In this document: positions 19,122-28,366 of the stretch, piece after piece | How the letters are laid out: each line of letters starts with the position of its first letter | Numbering within the stretch: the stretch's first letter is position 1 | NCBI RefSeq assembly: GCF_020177055.1 | Contig: NZ_JAIQXT010000002.1 | Coordinates: 310,001 to 374,000 of the forward strand | Direction: 5' to 3' | Length of the DNA stretch: 64,000 bases | DNA from: Sphingomonas sp. R647 | Lineage (GTDB): Bacteria > Pseudomonadota > Alphaproteobacteria > Sphingomonadales > Sphingomonadaceae | The notes under the pieces: generated by a model | Told to the model about the DNA's origin: nothing | Databases searched by the model: none | What the model saw: only the letters and a program-made list of their open reading frames with translations | Translations under genes and position numbers: made by a program

Positions 19122-20801
19122 GTGGCCGCCCAATACGCATATGTCATGAAGGACATGACCAAGTCCTTCCCCGGCGCGCAAAAGCCGGTGCTGAGCAATA
19201 TCAGCCTGCAATTTTATCAGGGCGCGAAGATCGGCATCGTCGGCCCGAACGGCGCGGGCAAGTCGACTCTGATCAAGATCATGGCGGGCATCGACAAGGA
19301 TTATACCGGTGAAGCCTGGCCGGGTGAGAACATCACGGTCGGCTATCTGGAGCAGGAGCCGCAGCTCGACCCGACCAAGTCGGTGCTGGAGAACGTCAAG
19401 GACGGCGCGCGCGAAACCGCCGACCTCGTCGAGCGCTTCAACGCGATCTCCGCTGAAATGGGCGATCCCAAGGACGACACCGATTTCGACGCGCTGATGG
19501 AAGAGATGGGCGATCTTCAGACCAAGATCGACGCGGTCGATGGCTGGAGCCTCGACAACCAGCTCGAGATCGCGATGGAAGCGCTGCGATGCCCGCCGGG
19601 CGACTGGCCCGTCGACAGCCTGTCGGGCGGTGAGAAGCGCCGCGTCGCGCTGACGCGGTTGCTGATCCAGAAGCCGTCGATCCTGCTGCTCGACGAACCG
19701 ACCAACCATCTCGACGCCGAAAGCGTCAAGTGGCTCGAAAACCACCTGAAGGAATATGCCGGCGCGGTGCTGATGATCACCCACGACCGCTATTTTCTCG
19801 ACAATGTGGTGGACTGGATCCTCGAGCTCGATCGCGGAAAGTACTTCCCGTACGAGGGCAACTACTCGACCTATCTGGAGAAGAAGGCCAAGCGCCTGGA
19901 GCAGGAGGACCGCGAGGCCACCGGTCGCCAGAAGGCGATCAAGGACGAGCTGGAGTGGATCCGCGCCGGCGTGAAGGGCCGCCAGACCAAGTCCAAGGCA
20001 CGTATCTCGAAGTTCGAACAGCTGGTTGAAGCGCAATCGCAGCGCACGCCGGGCAAGGCCCAGATCGTCATCCAGGTGCCCGAGCGGCTGGGCGGCAAGG
20101 TGATCGAACTCGACAATGTGTCCAAGGCCTATGGCGACAAGCTGCTGTTCGAGAACCTGTCCTTCACGCTGCCCGCAGGTGGCATCGTCGGGGTGATCGG
20201 GCCGAACGGCGCGGGTAAGTCGACCCTGTTCAAGCTGATCACCGGGCAGGAAACGCCGGATAGCGGCACGATCGAGATGGGGACCACGGTCCGCCTCGGC
20301 TATGTCGATCAGAGCCGCGACCACCTCAATCCGGCCAACAATGTCTGGGAGGAAATCTCCGACGGGCTCGATTACATGAAGGTCAACGGCCACGACCAGT
20401 CGACCCGCGCCTATGTCGGCGCGTTCAACTTCAAGGGCCAGGACCAGCAGAAGAATGTCGGCAAGCTGTCGGGTGGTGAACGCAACCGCGTCAACATCGC
20501 CAAGATGCTGAAAAAGGGCGGCAACGTACTGCTGCTCGACGAACCGACTAACGACCTCGATGTCGAAACGCTGGGCGCGCTGGAAGAAGCGATCGAGAAT
20601 TTCGCCGGTTGCGCCGTCGTCATCAGCCACGACCGCTTCTTCCTGGATCGTCTCGCGACGCACATCCTCGCGTTCGAGGGCAATTCGCACGTCGAATGGT
20701 TCGAGGGGAACTTCGAAGCGTATGAGGAAGACAAGCGGCGTCGTCTGGGCGATGCTGCGGATCGTCCTACGCGTTTGGCGTACAAGAAGCTGACGCGGTA
20801 A
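19122..20801 (+). CDS. ettA: Energy-dependent translational throttle protein EttA
   Basis: A 559-residue ABC-F ATPase that binds the ribosomal E site and gates the first elongation steps according to the ATP/ADP ratio (family knowledge). Two ATPase domains are present: Walker A GPNGAGKS with signature [11 protein letters not shown] in the first, and GPNGAGKS with [14 protein letters not shown] in the second, each with LLLDEPTN. The inter-domain linker (about 245-320) is basic and Gln-rich as expected. The start is GTG 19122 ([17 protein letters not shown]), matching the EttA N-terminus. Confidence 0.95.
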   Translation: MAAQYAYVMKDMTKSFPGAQKPVLSNISLQFYQGAKIGIVGPNGAGKSTLIKIMAGIDKDYTGEAWPGENITVGYLEQEPQLDPTKSVLENVKDGARETADLVERFNAISAEMGDPKDDTDFDALMEEMGDLQTKIDAVDGWSLDNQLEIAMEALRCPPGDWPVDSLSGGEKRRVALTRLLIQKPSILLLDEPTNHLDAESVKWLENHLKEYAGAVLMITHDRYFLDNVVDWILELDRGKYFPYEGNYSTYLEKKAKRLEQEDREATGRQKAIKDELEWIRAGVKGRQTKSKARISKFEQLVEAQSQRTPGKAQIVIQVPERLGGKVIELDNVSKAYGDKLLFENLSFTLPAGGIVGVIGPNGAGKSTLFKLITGQETPDSGTIEMGTTVRLGYVDQSRDHLNPANNVWEEISDGLDYMKVNGHDQSTRAYVGAFNFKGQDQQKNVGKLSGGERNRVNIAKMLKKGGNVLLLDEPTNDLDVETLGALEEAIENFAGCAVVISHDRFFLDRLATHILAFEGNSHVEWFEGNFEAYEEDKRRRLGDAADRPTRLAYKKLTR

Positions 20802-20845
20802 TTGCACCATTGACCTGCATCGCCGCGCCGGAAAGGGTGGCGGCG

Positions 20846-21832
20846 ATGCAGACCTATTCCAGCCTTCGCGATATCCGTGGTTTCGAGACGCTGTGGGCGG
20901 AGCTGACGTTCCGTGCGCCGCGCGTCGTTCGGCGCGACCAGAGCGAGCGGATGCTGATCGACACGCTCGGGTTGGGGCTGGAGCAGCTGATCCAGTATCT
21001 GGGATGGGAACGGCCCGAGCTCGATGCGTTCGAGGATTGGGTGATCGCGACGGCGGGGCGGCCCGATCCGCTGACGGTGGCGCGCTACCATGCAGCACTG
21101 GACGGCGCGCCGCTGCCTGAGGAGGTTCAGGCGCGGCTCGATGCGATCGACGCGATGCCCGATGTGCTGGATGCCGAGGATCTGGCGCATTGGGAGCGCG
21201 AGGGCTGGGTGACGCTGCGCGGCGCGATCTCGCGCGACGATGCGGCGCAGGTTGAGGCGTTGCTGTGGCGGTTGCTGAAAGCCGATCCGGCGCAGCCCGA
21301 GAGCTGGTACGGCCAGGACCTTAACGGTATCATGGTCCAGCATTTTCAAGATCCGGCGTTGGAGATCGCGCGCCGCTCGCCGCGCGTGCACAAGGCGTTC
21401 GCGCAGCTATGGGGCACCAGCGACCTGTGGTGCATCGTCGACCGGATGAGCTTCAACCCGCCCGAAATCCCCGGCCGACCGTTTCAGGGGCCGAAGATGC
21501 ACTGGGACGTCAGCCTCGCCCGGCCGATCCCGTTTGCGACGCAGGGCATCCTCTATCTGACCGACACGGCGGCGGATCAGGGGGCGTTCGCGCTGCTTCC
21601 CGGTTTTCACCACCGGCTCGATGCGTGGCTGCAGGAGATCGGCGACACCGATCCGCGCATGGTCCATCTCGACCCGCAAGCGATGCCGATCGCGGCGGGG
21701 GCGGGGGATCTGGTGATCTGGCGACAGGACCTGCCCCACGGCGCCAGCCCCAACCGCGCGACGCGGCCACGGATGGCGCAATATGTGAACTTCTATTCGC
21801 CCGCGCTGACGGTCCACCGCGACTGGCGGTGA
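20846..21832 (+). CDS. Phytanoyl-CoA dioxygenase (PhyH) family protein
   Basis: A 328-residue Fe(II)/2-oxoglutarate-dependent oxygenase of the PhyH superfamily. After a helical N-terminus comes HWEREGWVTLRGAIS, then the iron site MHWDVSLA (His, Asp) and QDLPHGASPNRATRPRMAQY (distal His and the Arg that binds 2-oxoglutarate). The substrate is unknown. ATG 20846 is chosen over TTG 20810 because of the GGAAAGGG sequence upstream. It converges with nadA, the two stops being 3 bases apart. Confidence 0.82.
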   Translation: MQTYSSLRDIRGFETLWAELTFRAPRVVRRDQSERMLIDTLGLGLEQLIQYLGWERPELDAFEDWVIATAGRPDPLTVARYHAALDGAPLPEEVQARLDAIDAMPDVLDAEDLAHWEREGWVTLRGAISRDDAAQVEALLWRLLKADPAQPESWYGQDLNGIMVQHFQDPALEIARRSPRVHKAFAQLWGTSDLWCIVDRMSFNPPEIPGRPFQGPKMHWDVSLARPIPFATQGILYLTDTAADQGAFALLPGFHHRLDAWLQEIGDTDPRMVHLDPQAMPIAAGAGDLVIWRQDLPHGASPNRATRPRMAQYVNFYSPALTVHRDWR

Positions 21833-21835
21833 GGC

Positions 21836-22834
21836 TCAGTCGCCGGTGACGCGCAGCGGCCCCAGGTCGCCCAGGCCCACCGTGCCGCTCGCCATCGCCA
21901 GCATCCGGTCGAGGCTCTTCTTGGCCTTCAGCCGGATATCCTCGGCGATCTCGATCCGCGGTTCGAGGTCGCGCAGCGCGATGTAGAGCTTTTCCAGCGT
22001 GTTGAGCGCCATATACGGGCAGATGTTGCAGTTGCAGTTGCCGTCCGCACCGGGCGCACCGATGAAGGTCTTCTCCGGGACCGCCTTTTCCATCTGGTGG
22101 ATGATGTGCGGTTCGGTCGCGACGATCAGCGTGTCGCCGTCGAAATCCTTGGCATATTGCAGGATGCCGCTGGTCGATCCGACATAATCGGCGTGGTCGA
22201 GCACGTGCGGCGGGCATTCGGGGTGCGCGGCGACGGGGGCCTTCGGGTGCTGTGCCTTGAGCTTGAGAAGTTCGGTTTCGCTGAACGCTTCGTGCACGAT
22301 GCACACGCCCGGCCACAGCAGCATGTCGCGGCCCATCTTGCGGTTGATATAGCCGCCGAGATGCTTGTCGGGGCCGAAGATGATCTTCTGCTCCTGCGGG
22401 ATCTGGCTGAGGATCGTTTCGGCCGACGAGCTGGTGACGATGATGTCGCTGAGCGCCTTCACCTCGACCGAGCAGTTGATGTAGGTCAGCGCGATGTGGT
22501 CGGGATGCTGCGCGCGGAAGGCGGCGAACTGGTCGGGCGGGCAGCTGTCCTCCAGGCTGCACCCGGCGTTCATGTCGGGCAGGATCACGGTCTTGTCGGG
22601 CGAGAGGATCTTGGCCGTTTCCGCCATGAAGCGCACGCCACAGAACGCGATCACCTCGGCATCGGTTTCCGCCGCCTTGCGGCTGAGCTCAAGGCTGTCA
22701 CCGACGAAATCGGCGAGATCCTGAATCTCCGGCTTCTGGTAATAATGCGCGAGGATGACCGCGTTGCGCTCCTTGCGCAGGCGGTCGATCTCGGCGCGAA
22801 TGTCGAGGCCGGACAGGTCGGTGCGTGCGTTCAT
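21836..22834 (-). CDS. nadA: Quinolinate synthase A
   Basis: A 332-residue enzyme that condenses iminoaspartate with dihydroxyacetone phosphate to quinolinate in NAD synthesis. The three cysteines that bind its oxygen-sensitive 4Fe-4S cluster are visible in AFCGVRFMAET, HPECPPHV and CNICPYMALN; ILAHYYQKPEIQDLAD and SLEDSCPPDQF also match. ATG 22834 (MNARTDLSG) is the natural start. nadC is present 6 kb away, but nadB is not in the window. Confidence 0.95.
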   Translation of the reverse strand: MNARTDLSGLDIRAEIDRLRKERNAVILAHYYQKPEIQDLADFVGDSLELSRKAAETDAEVIAFCGVRFMAETAKILSPDKTVILPDMNAGCSLEDSCPPDQFAAFRAQHPDHIALTYINCSVEVKALSDIIVTSSSAETILSQIPQEQKIIFGPDKHLGGYINRKMGRDMLLWPGVCIVHEAFSETELLKLKAQHPKAPVAAHPECPPHVLDHADYVGSTSGILQYAKDFDGDTLIVATEPHIIHQMEKAVPEKTFIGAPGADGNCNCNICPYMALNTLEKLYIALRDLEPRIEIAEDIRLKAKKSLDRMLAMASGTVGLGDLGPLRVTGD

Positions 22835-22883
22835 CGTGATGCCCTCTGATTCGGGCCTCACATGGCCTTGTCGGGGTTGAGGT

Positions 22884-23660
22884 TCAACCCATTGGCGGCA
22901 TCGGCCCGAACTCGAGCGGTGCAACCGCTGCGCCCGGCGTGCCTGCGGTGACCCAGCCATAGATCGCGTCGCCGATTGGCGAATAGACGATCGCCTCGGT
23001 CCCCGCCATTACCGCCAGGATCGTTCCGATCCCCCACAACCATGCGCGATGGACGCGCCCGGTCCGGCGCAGGTCGCGGATCATCCCGGCGATGGGAAAC
23101 ACGAGGCCGCAGACCATCGCGATCTGATACGACCAGGGGATCATCAGCGGCATGGGAAGCAGTCGCCCGAAGCCCGGCCCAAGCAGCGCCGCCATCGCGC
23201 ACAGATGCAGGCGGCGGTGCCAGTCGGTGCGCCTGCGCATCGCGACGGCCGCGCTGGTCAGACCCGCGAAGAGCAGCACGACCAGCGGGTTGGCGATCAA
23301 AAAGTGCTGTGGGCGGAAGAAGAACGGCGCCTGCGCCAGCTGGATACGCCAGATGATGACGGCAAAGCCGGCCACCACCATCGCCGCGACCCAGCCAGCC
23401 GCGAGCCAGCCGAGCCGGCGGTGCAGTGCCAGCGACCCGCGCGTCGCGAGAAAGGTCTGGGCGACATAGAGTACCACCCAGCCAAAGAAGATGACGCCAT
23501 GAACATGGACGAACAGCGGCGCGCCGAAGTTGGATCGCCCCATCGCCAAATGGATGCTGAACCCTGAAACCAGGATAAGCGCCATGAGGATTGCGCTGAT
23601 TTCAAAGAAACGCGAATCGCGCGTGCGCGCAAACGCCGCGTCGTTAGCCAAAGTCGCCAT
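22884..23660 (-). CDS. Hypothetical seven-helix membrane protein
   Basis: A 258-residue integral membrane protein with about seven hydrophobic segments after a soluble 20-residue N-terminus (SRFFEISAILMALILVSGF is the first). Histidines recur at helix ends (FVHVHGVIFFGW, RRLHLCAMAALLG, HWHRRLHL-like loop), which might bind haem or metal. I do not recognise a named family. A GGGGGCAG ribosome site precedes ATG 23660. Spacing of 49 bases to nadA allows cotranscription. Confidence 0.72.
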   Translation of the reverse strand: MATLANDAAFARTRDSRFFEISAILMALILVSGFSIHLAMGRSNFGAPLFVHVHGVIFFGWVVLYVAQTFLATRGSLALHRRLGWLAAGWVAAMVVAGFAVIIWRIQLAQAPFFFRPQHFLIANPLVVLLFAGLTSAAVAMRRRTDWHRRLHLCAMAALLGPGFGRLLPMPLMIPWSYQIAMVCGLVFPIAGMIRDLRRTGRVHRAWLWGIGTILAVMAGTEAIVYSPIGDAIYGWVTAGTPGAAVAPLEFGPMPPMG

Positions 23661-23722
23661 AAGCTGCCCCCGCAACCAGTCTGTGGGGCGCCAATACCAT
23701 ATTGCTGTCGTAGCGTGAACGC

Positions 23723-24463
23723 CTAGTTTGCGTCTGCTTCGCGCTGTTCGCGTTCGCGCATTACCTGATCGACCGGCTTGGACATGTCCCAGCGTTCGCC
23801 GTCGCGCAGCGTCCGTTCGGGCGGGAAGGTGACGACGACGCGCACTTCGCCCATGCCGGCGGCCGTCAGCGGCTGGGCAAGCAAGCGGGCAATGGCGGCG
23901 CGGCCGAGTTCGCGCGCCTGCGCCATACGCTCAGGGCTCTTCGCCTCGCGCTCTGCGACGGTGGTGGCACGGGCGGAGGTGCTCTTGCTCAGCGCCTCGG
24001 CGGCGTCGCGAGTGACGAACAGCCCCTTGGTCTCGATCAGCGTGCGACGGCCTTCATCGGTATTGGCAGGAGCGGCGGTCACATCCGGGGCATCGACGAT
24101 CAGCGTCCGGGTCTGAGCGTTCCATTGCAGATCGCCCGAGCCAAGCCGCGACAGGTCAACGAAATAGCTGACCGAATAAGGCATCTTCACGACCTGATCG
24201 CTGCGCAACAGGCCGAGGCCGCGGGTGTCCGAGGCGGTCGCCTGAACGGTGCCGGTGAGTTCGGCGACCTTGAGCGTGCCGGCGCCATCGAGGCGCGCGG
24301 TGACGATCTGCGTGATCGGATCGCCGCCCTCGGCAGGCAGGGTTTCGAGGCGGGTCTCCGCAAAGCGATCCCAAGAGATCCAGGCGGCCGCCGCGATCAC
24401 CGCCAGCGCTGCGGTCGCCAGCAGAATGCGCAGGGGGCGGTCGGTCATGCTGCGCTGTGCCAT
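23723..24463 (-). CDS. DUF4230 family membrane-anchored protein
   Basis: A 246-residue protein with one N-terminal membrane helix (about 12-30, LRILLATAALAVIAAAAWIS) and a periplasmic domain containing the VVKMPYSVSYFVDLSRLG and TRTLIVDAPDV stretches typical of DUF4230 proteins. The C-terminal part is charged and helical (RTLRDGERWDMSKPVDQ). Function is not established. Its start overlaps the end of the upstream MBL hydrolase gene by 19 bases, so they are cotranscribed. Confidence 0.78.
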   Translation of the reverse strand: MAQRSMTDRPLRILLATAALAVIAAAAWISWDRFAETRLETLPAEGGDPITQIVTARLDGAGTLKVAELTGTVQATASDTRGLGLLRSDQVVKMPYSVSYFVDLSRLGSGDLQWNAQTRTLIVDAPDVTAAPANTDEGRRTLIETKGLFVTRDAAEALSKSTSARATTVAEREAKSPERMAQARELGRAAIARLLAQPLTAAGMGEVRVVVTFPPERTLRDGERWDMSKPVDQVMREREQREADAN

Positions 24464-25323
24464 GTTCCTGCCTCCTCGCTCACCAGACCCCGGTTCTGCA
24501 GGTCGATCAGATGCGCCAGCACCGACCGCCCGGCTGCGCCGGTCAGGCGCGGGTCAAGGCCGACATACATGCGTGTCACCATGTCGGGAATCGCGCCAAT
24601 CTGCTGGCCGAGCAGGCGCAATATCTGACCCTCGCGCTGCTTGCGATGGCCCATCATCCCGCGTGCCAGCCGCTGGGGCATGGTCACTTCCGGGCCATGG
24701 GCGGGGTAATAGACCCGGTCATCGCGCGCGAGCAGCTTGTCGAGGCTGGCCATGTACGCGCCCATGTCGCCGTCTGGCGGCGCGACGACGCTGGTCGACC
24801 AGCCCATGATGTGGTCGCCGGTGAACAGCGCGCCGCTCTCGAGCAGGGCGAAGCAGAGATGGTTCGAGGTGTGGCCGGGGGTCGCGACGGCTTCGAGGGT
24901 CCAGCCATCCCCGGACACGCGCTCGCCATCGGCCAGCACGCGGTCGGGGGCGTAATCGCGGTCGAATGCGGCGTCGGAACGCGGGCCATCATCGTCGATC
25001 GTGAGCGCGGCGCAGCCGATGATCGGCGCGCCGGTCGCTGCGGCGAGCGGGCGGCTGGCCGGGCTATGGTCGCGATGGGTGTGGGTGCACAGGATTGCGC
25101 GCACTGGCCGACCGGCGATCGCGGCAACCAGCGCATCGAGATGCTCGGGCAGGTCGGGGCCGGGGTCGATTACCGCGACATCGCTGGTTCCGACCAGATA
25201 GGTCTGCGTGCCGGTATAGGTGAAAGGGGAGGGGTTGGCGGCGAGAACCCGCGCCACCAGCGGTTCGAGTTGCATCGCCACGCCGGTTGTCGCCTCATCC
25301 ATCGTGTTGAAATGGCGATTCAT
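24445..25323 (-). CDS. MBL-fold metallo-hydrolase (LACTB2/glyoxalase II-like)
   Basis: A 292-residue metallo-beta-lactamase-fold hydrolase. The zinc motif THTHRDHSPAS (HxHxDH), ATPGHTSNH (His), FTGDHIMGW (bridging Asp) and YPAHGPEV (His) are all present, so it should be active. A C-terminal winged-helix-like region (HRKQREGQILRLL...) is typical of the LACTB2 branch, whose members hydrolyse thioesters or RNA. Three in-frame starts exist; ATG 25323 is used, and 25302 is nearly as good. Confidence 0.86.
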   Translation of the reverse strand: MNRHFNTMDEATTGVAMQLEPLVARVLAANPSPFTYTGTQTYLVGTSDVAVIDPGPDLPEHLDALVAAIAGRPVRAILCTHTHRDHSPASRPLAAATGAPIIGCAALTIDDDGPRSDAAFDRDYAPDRVLADGERVSGDGWTLEAVATPGHTSNHLCFALLESGALFTGDHIMGWSTSVVAPPDGDMGAYMASLDKLLARDDRVYYPAHGPEVTMPQRLARGMMGHRKQREGQILRLLGQQIGAIPDMVTRMYVGLDPRLTGAAGRSVLAHLIDLQNRGLVSEEAGTWHSAA

Positions 25324-25466
25324 CGGCGCGGGCACAACCCCGAACGCTGCGCGAGACGGGCCAACGACGCGCACGCGAACGGGCCGGCCGCGTGAAGGGG
25401 TCGCGGCCGGCCCTGGAGGAGACATCGCGCGGCGATGGACTAGCCGCGCGATGGTCCGCGTCGCGA

Positions 25467-27059
25467 TCAGTCCTTGTCGGCGGTTTCCAGCTCGCGCATC
25501 GCATCGTCGATGCCCTTGAGCGCGGCGGCCTTCTGCTCGGCGCCGAGGTCGGTCTGTTCCTCGATCGAGCGCCGGGCCATTCTGAGGCCCATCACGGCGT
25601 GACGCTTGCCCATGTCGGCGCTGGCAATGGCGAAGACCTCGGCGCGGCGCGCGAGCGCTTCGGCACCCTTTGCGTGCGCGTCGGCAGCTTTGGCGCGCAT
25701 TTCGATGCGGTCGGTGCAGAGCACGACAATCCGCTTGTCGCCATCGCGCTTCTCGATCTTGACCGAATCATCCTTCGATCCGCCGCACTTCATCGACTTC
25801 ACATCGACGTCCATGTCGCCGGTAAACACTATGTCCTTGCCTTCGCCCTTCAGGCGGATGACGCGGGCTTCGACCTTGCCCTTGGCGTCTTTGTCCTTGC
25901 TGCCGGTGCGCTCGACCATGACGATGCGATGGACGCGCTTTTCCTGGGCGTCTTCGGGTGCTTCCGGTGCGGCCGGCGCTTCCGGCACCTGCGGCAGATC
26001 GGGCATCCAGGCCGCTGCCGGCACTGGCGGCGCGGCGGGGATAGCAGGCGGGGTCGGGGCGTCGGGCTGGCTGATGGCAGCACCCGCGCCAGAGGCTGTG
26101 AGCGCAAGTCCGGCGAGGGTCAGCGCCGCGGCGCCGGCGATTCCGGTGGTGACACGGGCACGCGACTTGGGATTGTGTTTCGAGAGCATTTTGAGCCTCC
26201 CCTTGAGTTCGTTGACGGTGTGTAGGTGGCATGCCGCCGAGACCGCACCCCCATGCGCGGACTTGACGATGGCGCGGCCATAGGCATGGCGCAGCGCCGG
26301 TGCGCGGCCTGAGAGCACAAGGGCGTCGCAGGCCAGTTCCTGGTCGGCGCGGAAGGCGCGGAACGCCCGCCATGCGACCGGGTTGAACCAATGGAGCGCG
26401 AGCACGACCAGCGCGATCCAGTTGGCAATCAGGTCACCACGCATATGGTGCCCGAGTTCATGGGCGAGCGCGAGGTTGCGCTCGACCGGGTCGTAGCGTT
26501 CCGCAAAGTCCCGCGGGAACGCGACATATTTGCGCCAGATGCCAAAGGCGAGCGGCCCGGTGGCGGCATCGGTCTCGATGACATGGACGCGCCCATCCGC
26601 GACGGTGCGGCGCACCTCGGCCTTGCGCATCAGATTGGCGCAGAAGCGGGAATGCGAGACGACGTGCCAGAGCAGGAAGGCGAGCGCGCCCACGGCCCAG
26701 ATGGTGCCGATCACCAGCAACAGGCTCGGCCCGCTCACCGTCACGACGCTTGCCTCGGTGACCGTAGCGCTCGTGCTGGCCGCGAGATCTGCATGTGCCT
26801 GGATCAGCGCCTGATCGATGATCGCCTGAGTGCTGGGGGCGGCTGCGGGTGCCTCGGCAGCGTAGTTCAGGCCGCCCAGAAACTCGGTGAAGCTCCACGC
26901 GCCGGGCAGCGGCGGCATCAGCAGACGCAGCACCGGCAACAGCCATAGCGCATAGGCGATGTTAGGCCCGAATTGCTCGCGCACCGGCTTGCGCAGCGCG
27001 AGGACCACCAGCATCAGCAGCGTTGTGGCGATGCAGGTTTCGACCATCCAGGCGATCAT
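25467..27059 (-). CDS. M56 family metallopeptidase, BlaR1/MecR1-like sensor
   Basis: A 530-residue membrane zinc peptidase. Helices occupy about 8-22, 34-50, 102-122 and 204-216; the catalytic motif is HELGHH (His190-Glu191-His194). A further hydrophobic stretch lies near 313-330, followed by a Pro/Ala-rich linker and a 170-residue C-terminal domain rich in Lys/Asp. That domain is not the penicillin-binding domain of BlaR1, so the signal is unknown. Family logic: on sensing, the peptidase triggers inactivation of the BlaI-type repressor, whose gene it overlaps by 4 bases. Confidence 0.87.
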   Translation of the reverse strand: MIAWMVETCIATTLLMLVVLALRKPVREQFGPNIAYALWLLPVLRLLMPPLPGAWSFTEFLGGLNYAAEAPAAAPSTQAIIDQALIQAHADLAASTSATVTEASVVTVSGPSLLLVIGTIWAVGALAFLLWHVVSHSRFCANLMRKAEVRRTVADGRVHVIETDAATGPLAFGIWRKYVAFPRDFAERYDPVERNLALAHELGHHMRGDLIANWIALVVLALHWFNPVAWRAFRAFRADQELACDALVLSGRAPALRHAYGRAIVKSAHGGAVSAACHLHTVNELKGRLKMLSKHNPKSRARVTTGIAGAAALTLAGLALTASGAGAAISQPDAPTPPAIPAAPPVPAAAWMPDLPQVPEAPAAPEAPEDAQEKRVHRIVMVERTGSKDKDAKGKVEARVIRLKGEGKDIVFTGDMDVDVKSMKCGGSKDDSVKIEKRDGDKRIVVLCTDRIEMRAKAADAHAKGAEALARRAEVFAIASADMGKRHAVMGLRMARRSIEEQTDLGAEQKAAALKGIDDAMRELETADKD

Positions 27060-27424
27060 TGCTTGATCTCCTTCAGCAGGGCTTCGATCTCGGCGATGTC
27101 CTGATCGGTCAGCGCATCGCGTTCGGCGAGATGCGCGACCAGCGGGGTCAGCTTGCCCCCGAACAGGCGGTCGATAAGGCGGCGCGATTCACCCTCGACA
27201 TAGTCGCCACGCGCGACGAGCGGGCGGTACTGGTAGCGGCGGCCATCCTCTTCGGCGGCGATCACGTTCTTGGCGAGCAGGCGGCCAAGCAACGTCTTGA
27301 CGGTGTTGGCGCTCCATGCGCGGGCGGGTGTCACCCGCTCGACCACGTCCTGCGCCGTCAGGGGCGATTCCTCCCATAGCACTTCCATCACGGCGTGCTC
27401 GGCATCGCTGATTCGCTCGGTCAT
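27056..27424 (-). CDS. BlaI/MecI/CopY family transcriptional repressor
   Basis: A 122-residue winged-helix repressor: SDAEHAVMEVLWEESPLTAQDV, then RVTPARAWSANTVKTLLGRLLAKN as recognition helix and wing, and a C-terminal dimerisation helix. It is first in the operon with the M56 peptidase, stop and start overlapping by 4 bases. A 41-base inverted repeat begins 12 bases upstream of its start and is the likely operator, so the pair is probably autoregulated. Confidence 0.92.
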   Translation of the reverse strand: MTERISDAEHAVMEVLWEESPLTAQDVVERVTPARAWSANTVKTLLGRLLAKNVIAAEEDGRRYQYRPLVARGDYVEGESRRLIDRLFGGKLTPLVAHLAERDALTDQDIAEIEALLKEIKQ

Positions 27425-27435
27425 CGCGTCCCTCT

Positions 27436-27476
27436 TTGACTACGGGTGTAATCGTTACGATCACATCTGTAGTCAA
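27436..27476. promoter_or_regulatory. Candidate BlaI-family operator palindrome
   Basis: Two 19-base arms, 27436-27454 and 27458-27476, are inverted copies matching at 16 of 19 positions with a 3-base centre; both begin TTGACTAC from the outside. BlaI-family repressors bind such dyads with TACA/TGTA-like cores. Position (12 bases before the repressor start) makes it the probable operator and it likely overlaps the promoter. Confidence 0.72.
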
Positions 27477-27789
27477 GGGGCTGAACGCTCGATGAATGAT
27501 GTTCAGGCGGCGATCGGGTGGCGCGCCTGTCGGAAATTCTGACAGCTTTGCGAAAGGCTAAATCGGGTTAACCACGGTTATCGGCGGTTTTGCGTGGATT
27601 GTGGGAACTGGCACGGGCGGTGCAACACTATCGGCATATGTGTTCACCCTCGTGTGTGACGCTTCAGGGGCGGGTGGCTTTCGGGCCACCCGCCCTTTCC
27701 CGTTCAGGAACGCTGGCAGGAAAAACGGACACTTGTCGCCGCCATCTCCCGCGCGGCCACGGCGGCGCGCGTTCGCGCCGTGACGCGGC
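27477..27789. other. Intergenic stretch without a convincing gene
   Basis: Between the operator and the glutaredoxin gene, no frame has convincing codon usage or a ribosome site with a plausible product. Reading frames here on both strands begin without ribosome sites and give Arg/Pro/Ser-rich translations. The only clear structure is the terminator hairpin at 27668-27695, which on the plus strand could end a short untranslated RNA starting somewhere after 27480. Confidence 0.5.
27668..27695 (+). terminator. Strong intrinsic terminator-like hairpin with no upstream gene
   Basis: An 11-base perfect stem (GGGCGGGTGGC and its complement) with a 6-base TTTCGG loop is followed by TTT. On the plus strand no coding gene precedes it; the flanking genes run leftward. 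It may mark the 3' end of a small RNA, or end leftward transcription from grxD, although the minus-strand side lacks a T-run. Confidence 0.6.
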
Positions 27790-28125
27790 CTATGCTGCGC
27801 TGACGCCCTTGTCTTCGAGTAGCTGCGCGAGCTCACCGCTCTCGTACATTTCCATCATGATATCCGAGCCGCCGATGAACTCCCCCTTCACATAGAGCTG
27901 GGGGATGGTCGGCCAGTCGGAAAACGCCTTGATACCCTGGCGTACTTCCTGATCCTGCAACACGTCGACGCTTTCGAATTCGACCCCGAGATGGCTGAGG
28001 ATCGAAACCGCGCGGTTGGAAAAGCCGCACTGCGGGAACAGCGGCGTACCCTTCATGAACAGCAGCACCGCGTTCGAATCGACGAGGGACTGGAGGCGGG
28101 CGTTGGTGTCGTCGGTCATGGTCAT
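27790..28125 (-). CDS. grxD: Monothiol glutaredoxin, Grx4 family
   Basis: A 111-residue CGFS glutaredoxin (KGTPLFPQCGFSNRAV, Cys33) that carries a 2Fe-2S cluster and delivers it or senses iron, usually as a complex with BolA. The WPTIPQLYVKGEFIGGSDI segment is the conserved cis-Pro and glutathione-binding part. Its ATG overlaps the bolA stop by four bases, a textbook functional pairing. Confidence 0.95.
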   Translation of the reverse strand: MTMTDDTNARLQSLVDSNAVLLFMKGTPLFPQCGFSNRAVSILSHLGVEFESVDVLQDQEVRQGIKAFSDWPTIPQLYVKGEFIGGSDIMMEMYESGELAQLLEDKGVSAA

Positions 28126-28364
28126 TCGCTCCCTGCCGGAACCGCAGTGGTCAACTGGAGGGCGTGGAGCACGCCCCCCATCCGACCGCCAAGGGCGGCG
28201 TAAACTGCCTGGTGCTGCCGGATACGGGGCAGCCCCCGGAAACTCTCGCTGGTCACGCGGGCGGCATAATGATCGCCATCCCCGGCGAGGTCGGTGATCT
28301 CGATCGCGGCATCGGGGATGCCGGCGCGGATCAGCGCCTCGATCTCGCTTGCCGCCATCGGCAT
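28122..28364 (-). CDS. bolA: BolA family protein
   Basis: An 80-residue BolA-fold protein, partner of the CGFS glutaredoxin encoded next to it. It shows the GDGDHYAARVTSESFRGLPR region, with the His that shares the 2Fe-2S cluster, and the RIRQHQAVYAALGGRMGG helix. It is likely involved in iron-sulfur trafficking rather than direct gene control. It is separated by only 2 bases from the DUF1476 gene upstream, so the three are one operon. Confidence 0.92.
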   Translation of the reverse strand: MPMAASEIEALIRAGIPDAAIEITDLAGDGDHYAARVTSESFRGLPRIRQHQAVYAALGGRMGGVLHALQLTTAVPAGSE

Positions 28365-28366
28365 GC

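Noticed and set aside
22097..22849. 250-residue plus-strand frame opposite nadA
   Set aside because: Perfect NadA motifs on the other strand; this is a shadow with no domain.
27558..27836. Minus-strand 92-residue frame in the grxD downstream gap
   Set aside because: Arg/Pro/Ser-rich, overlaps grxD's end and crosses the terminator hairpin; no family resemblance.
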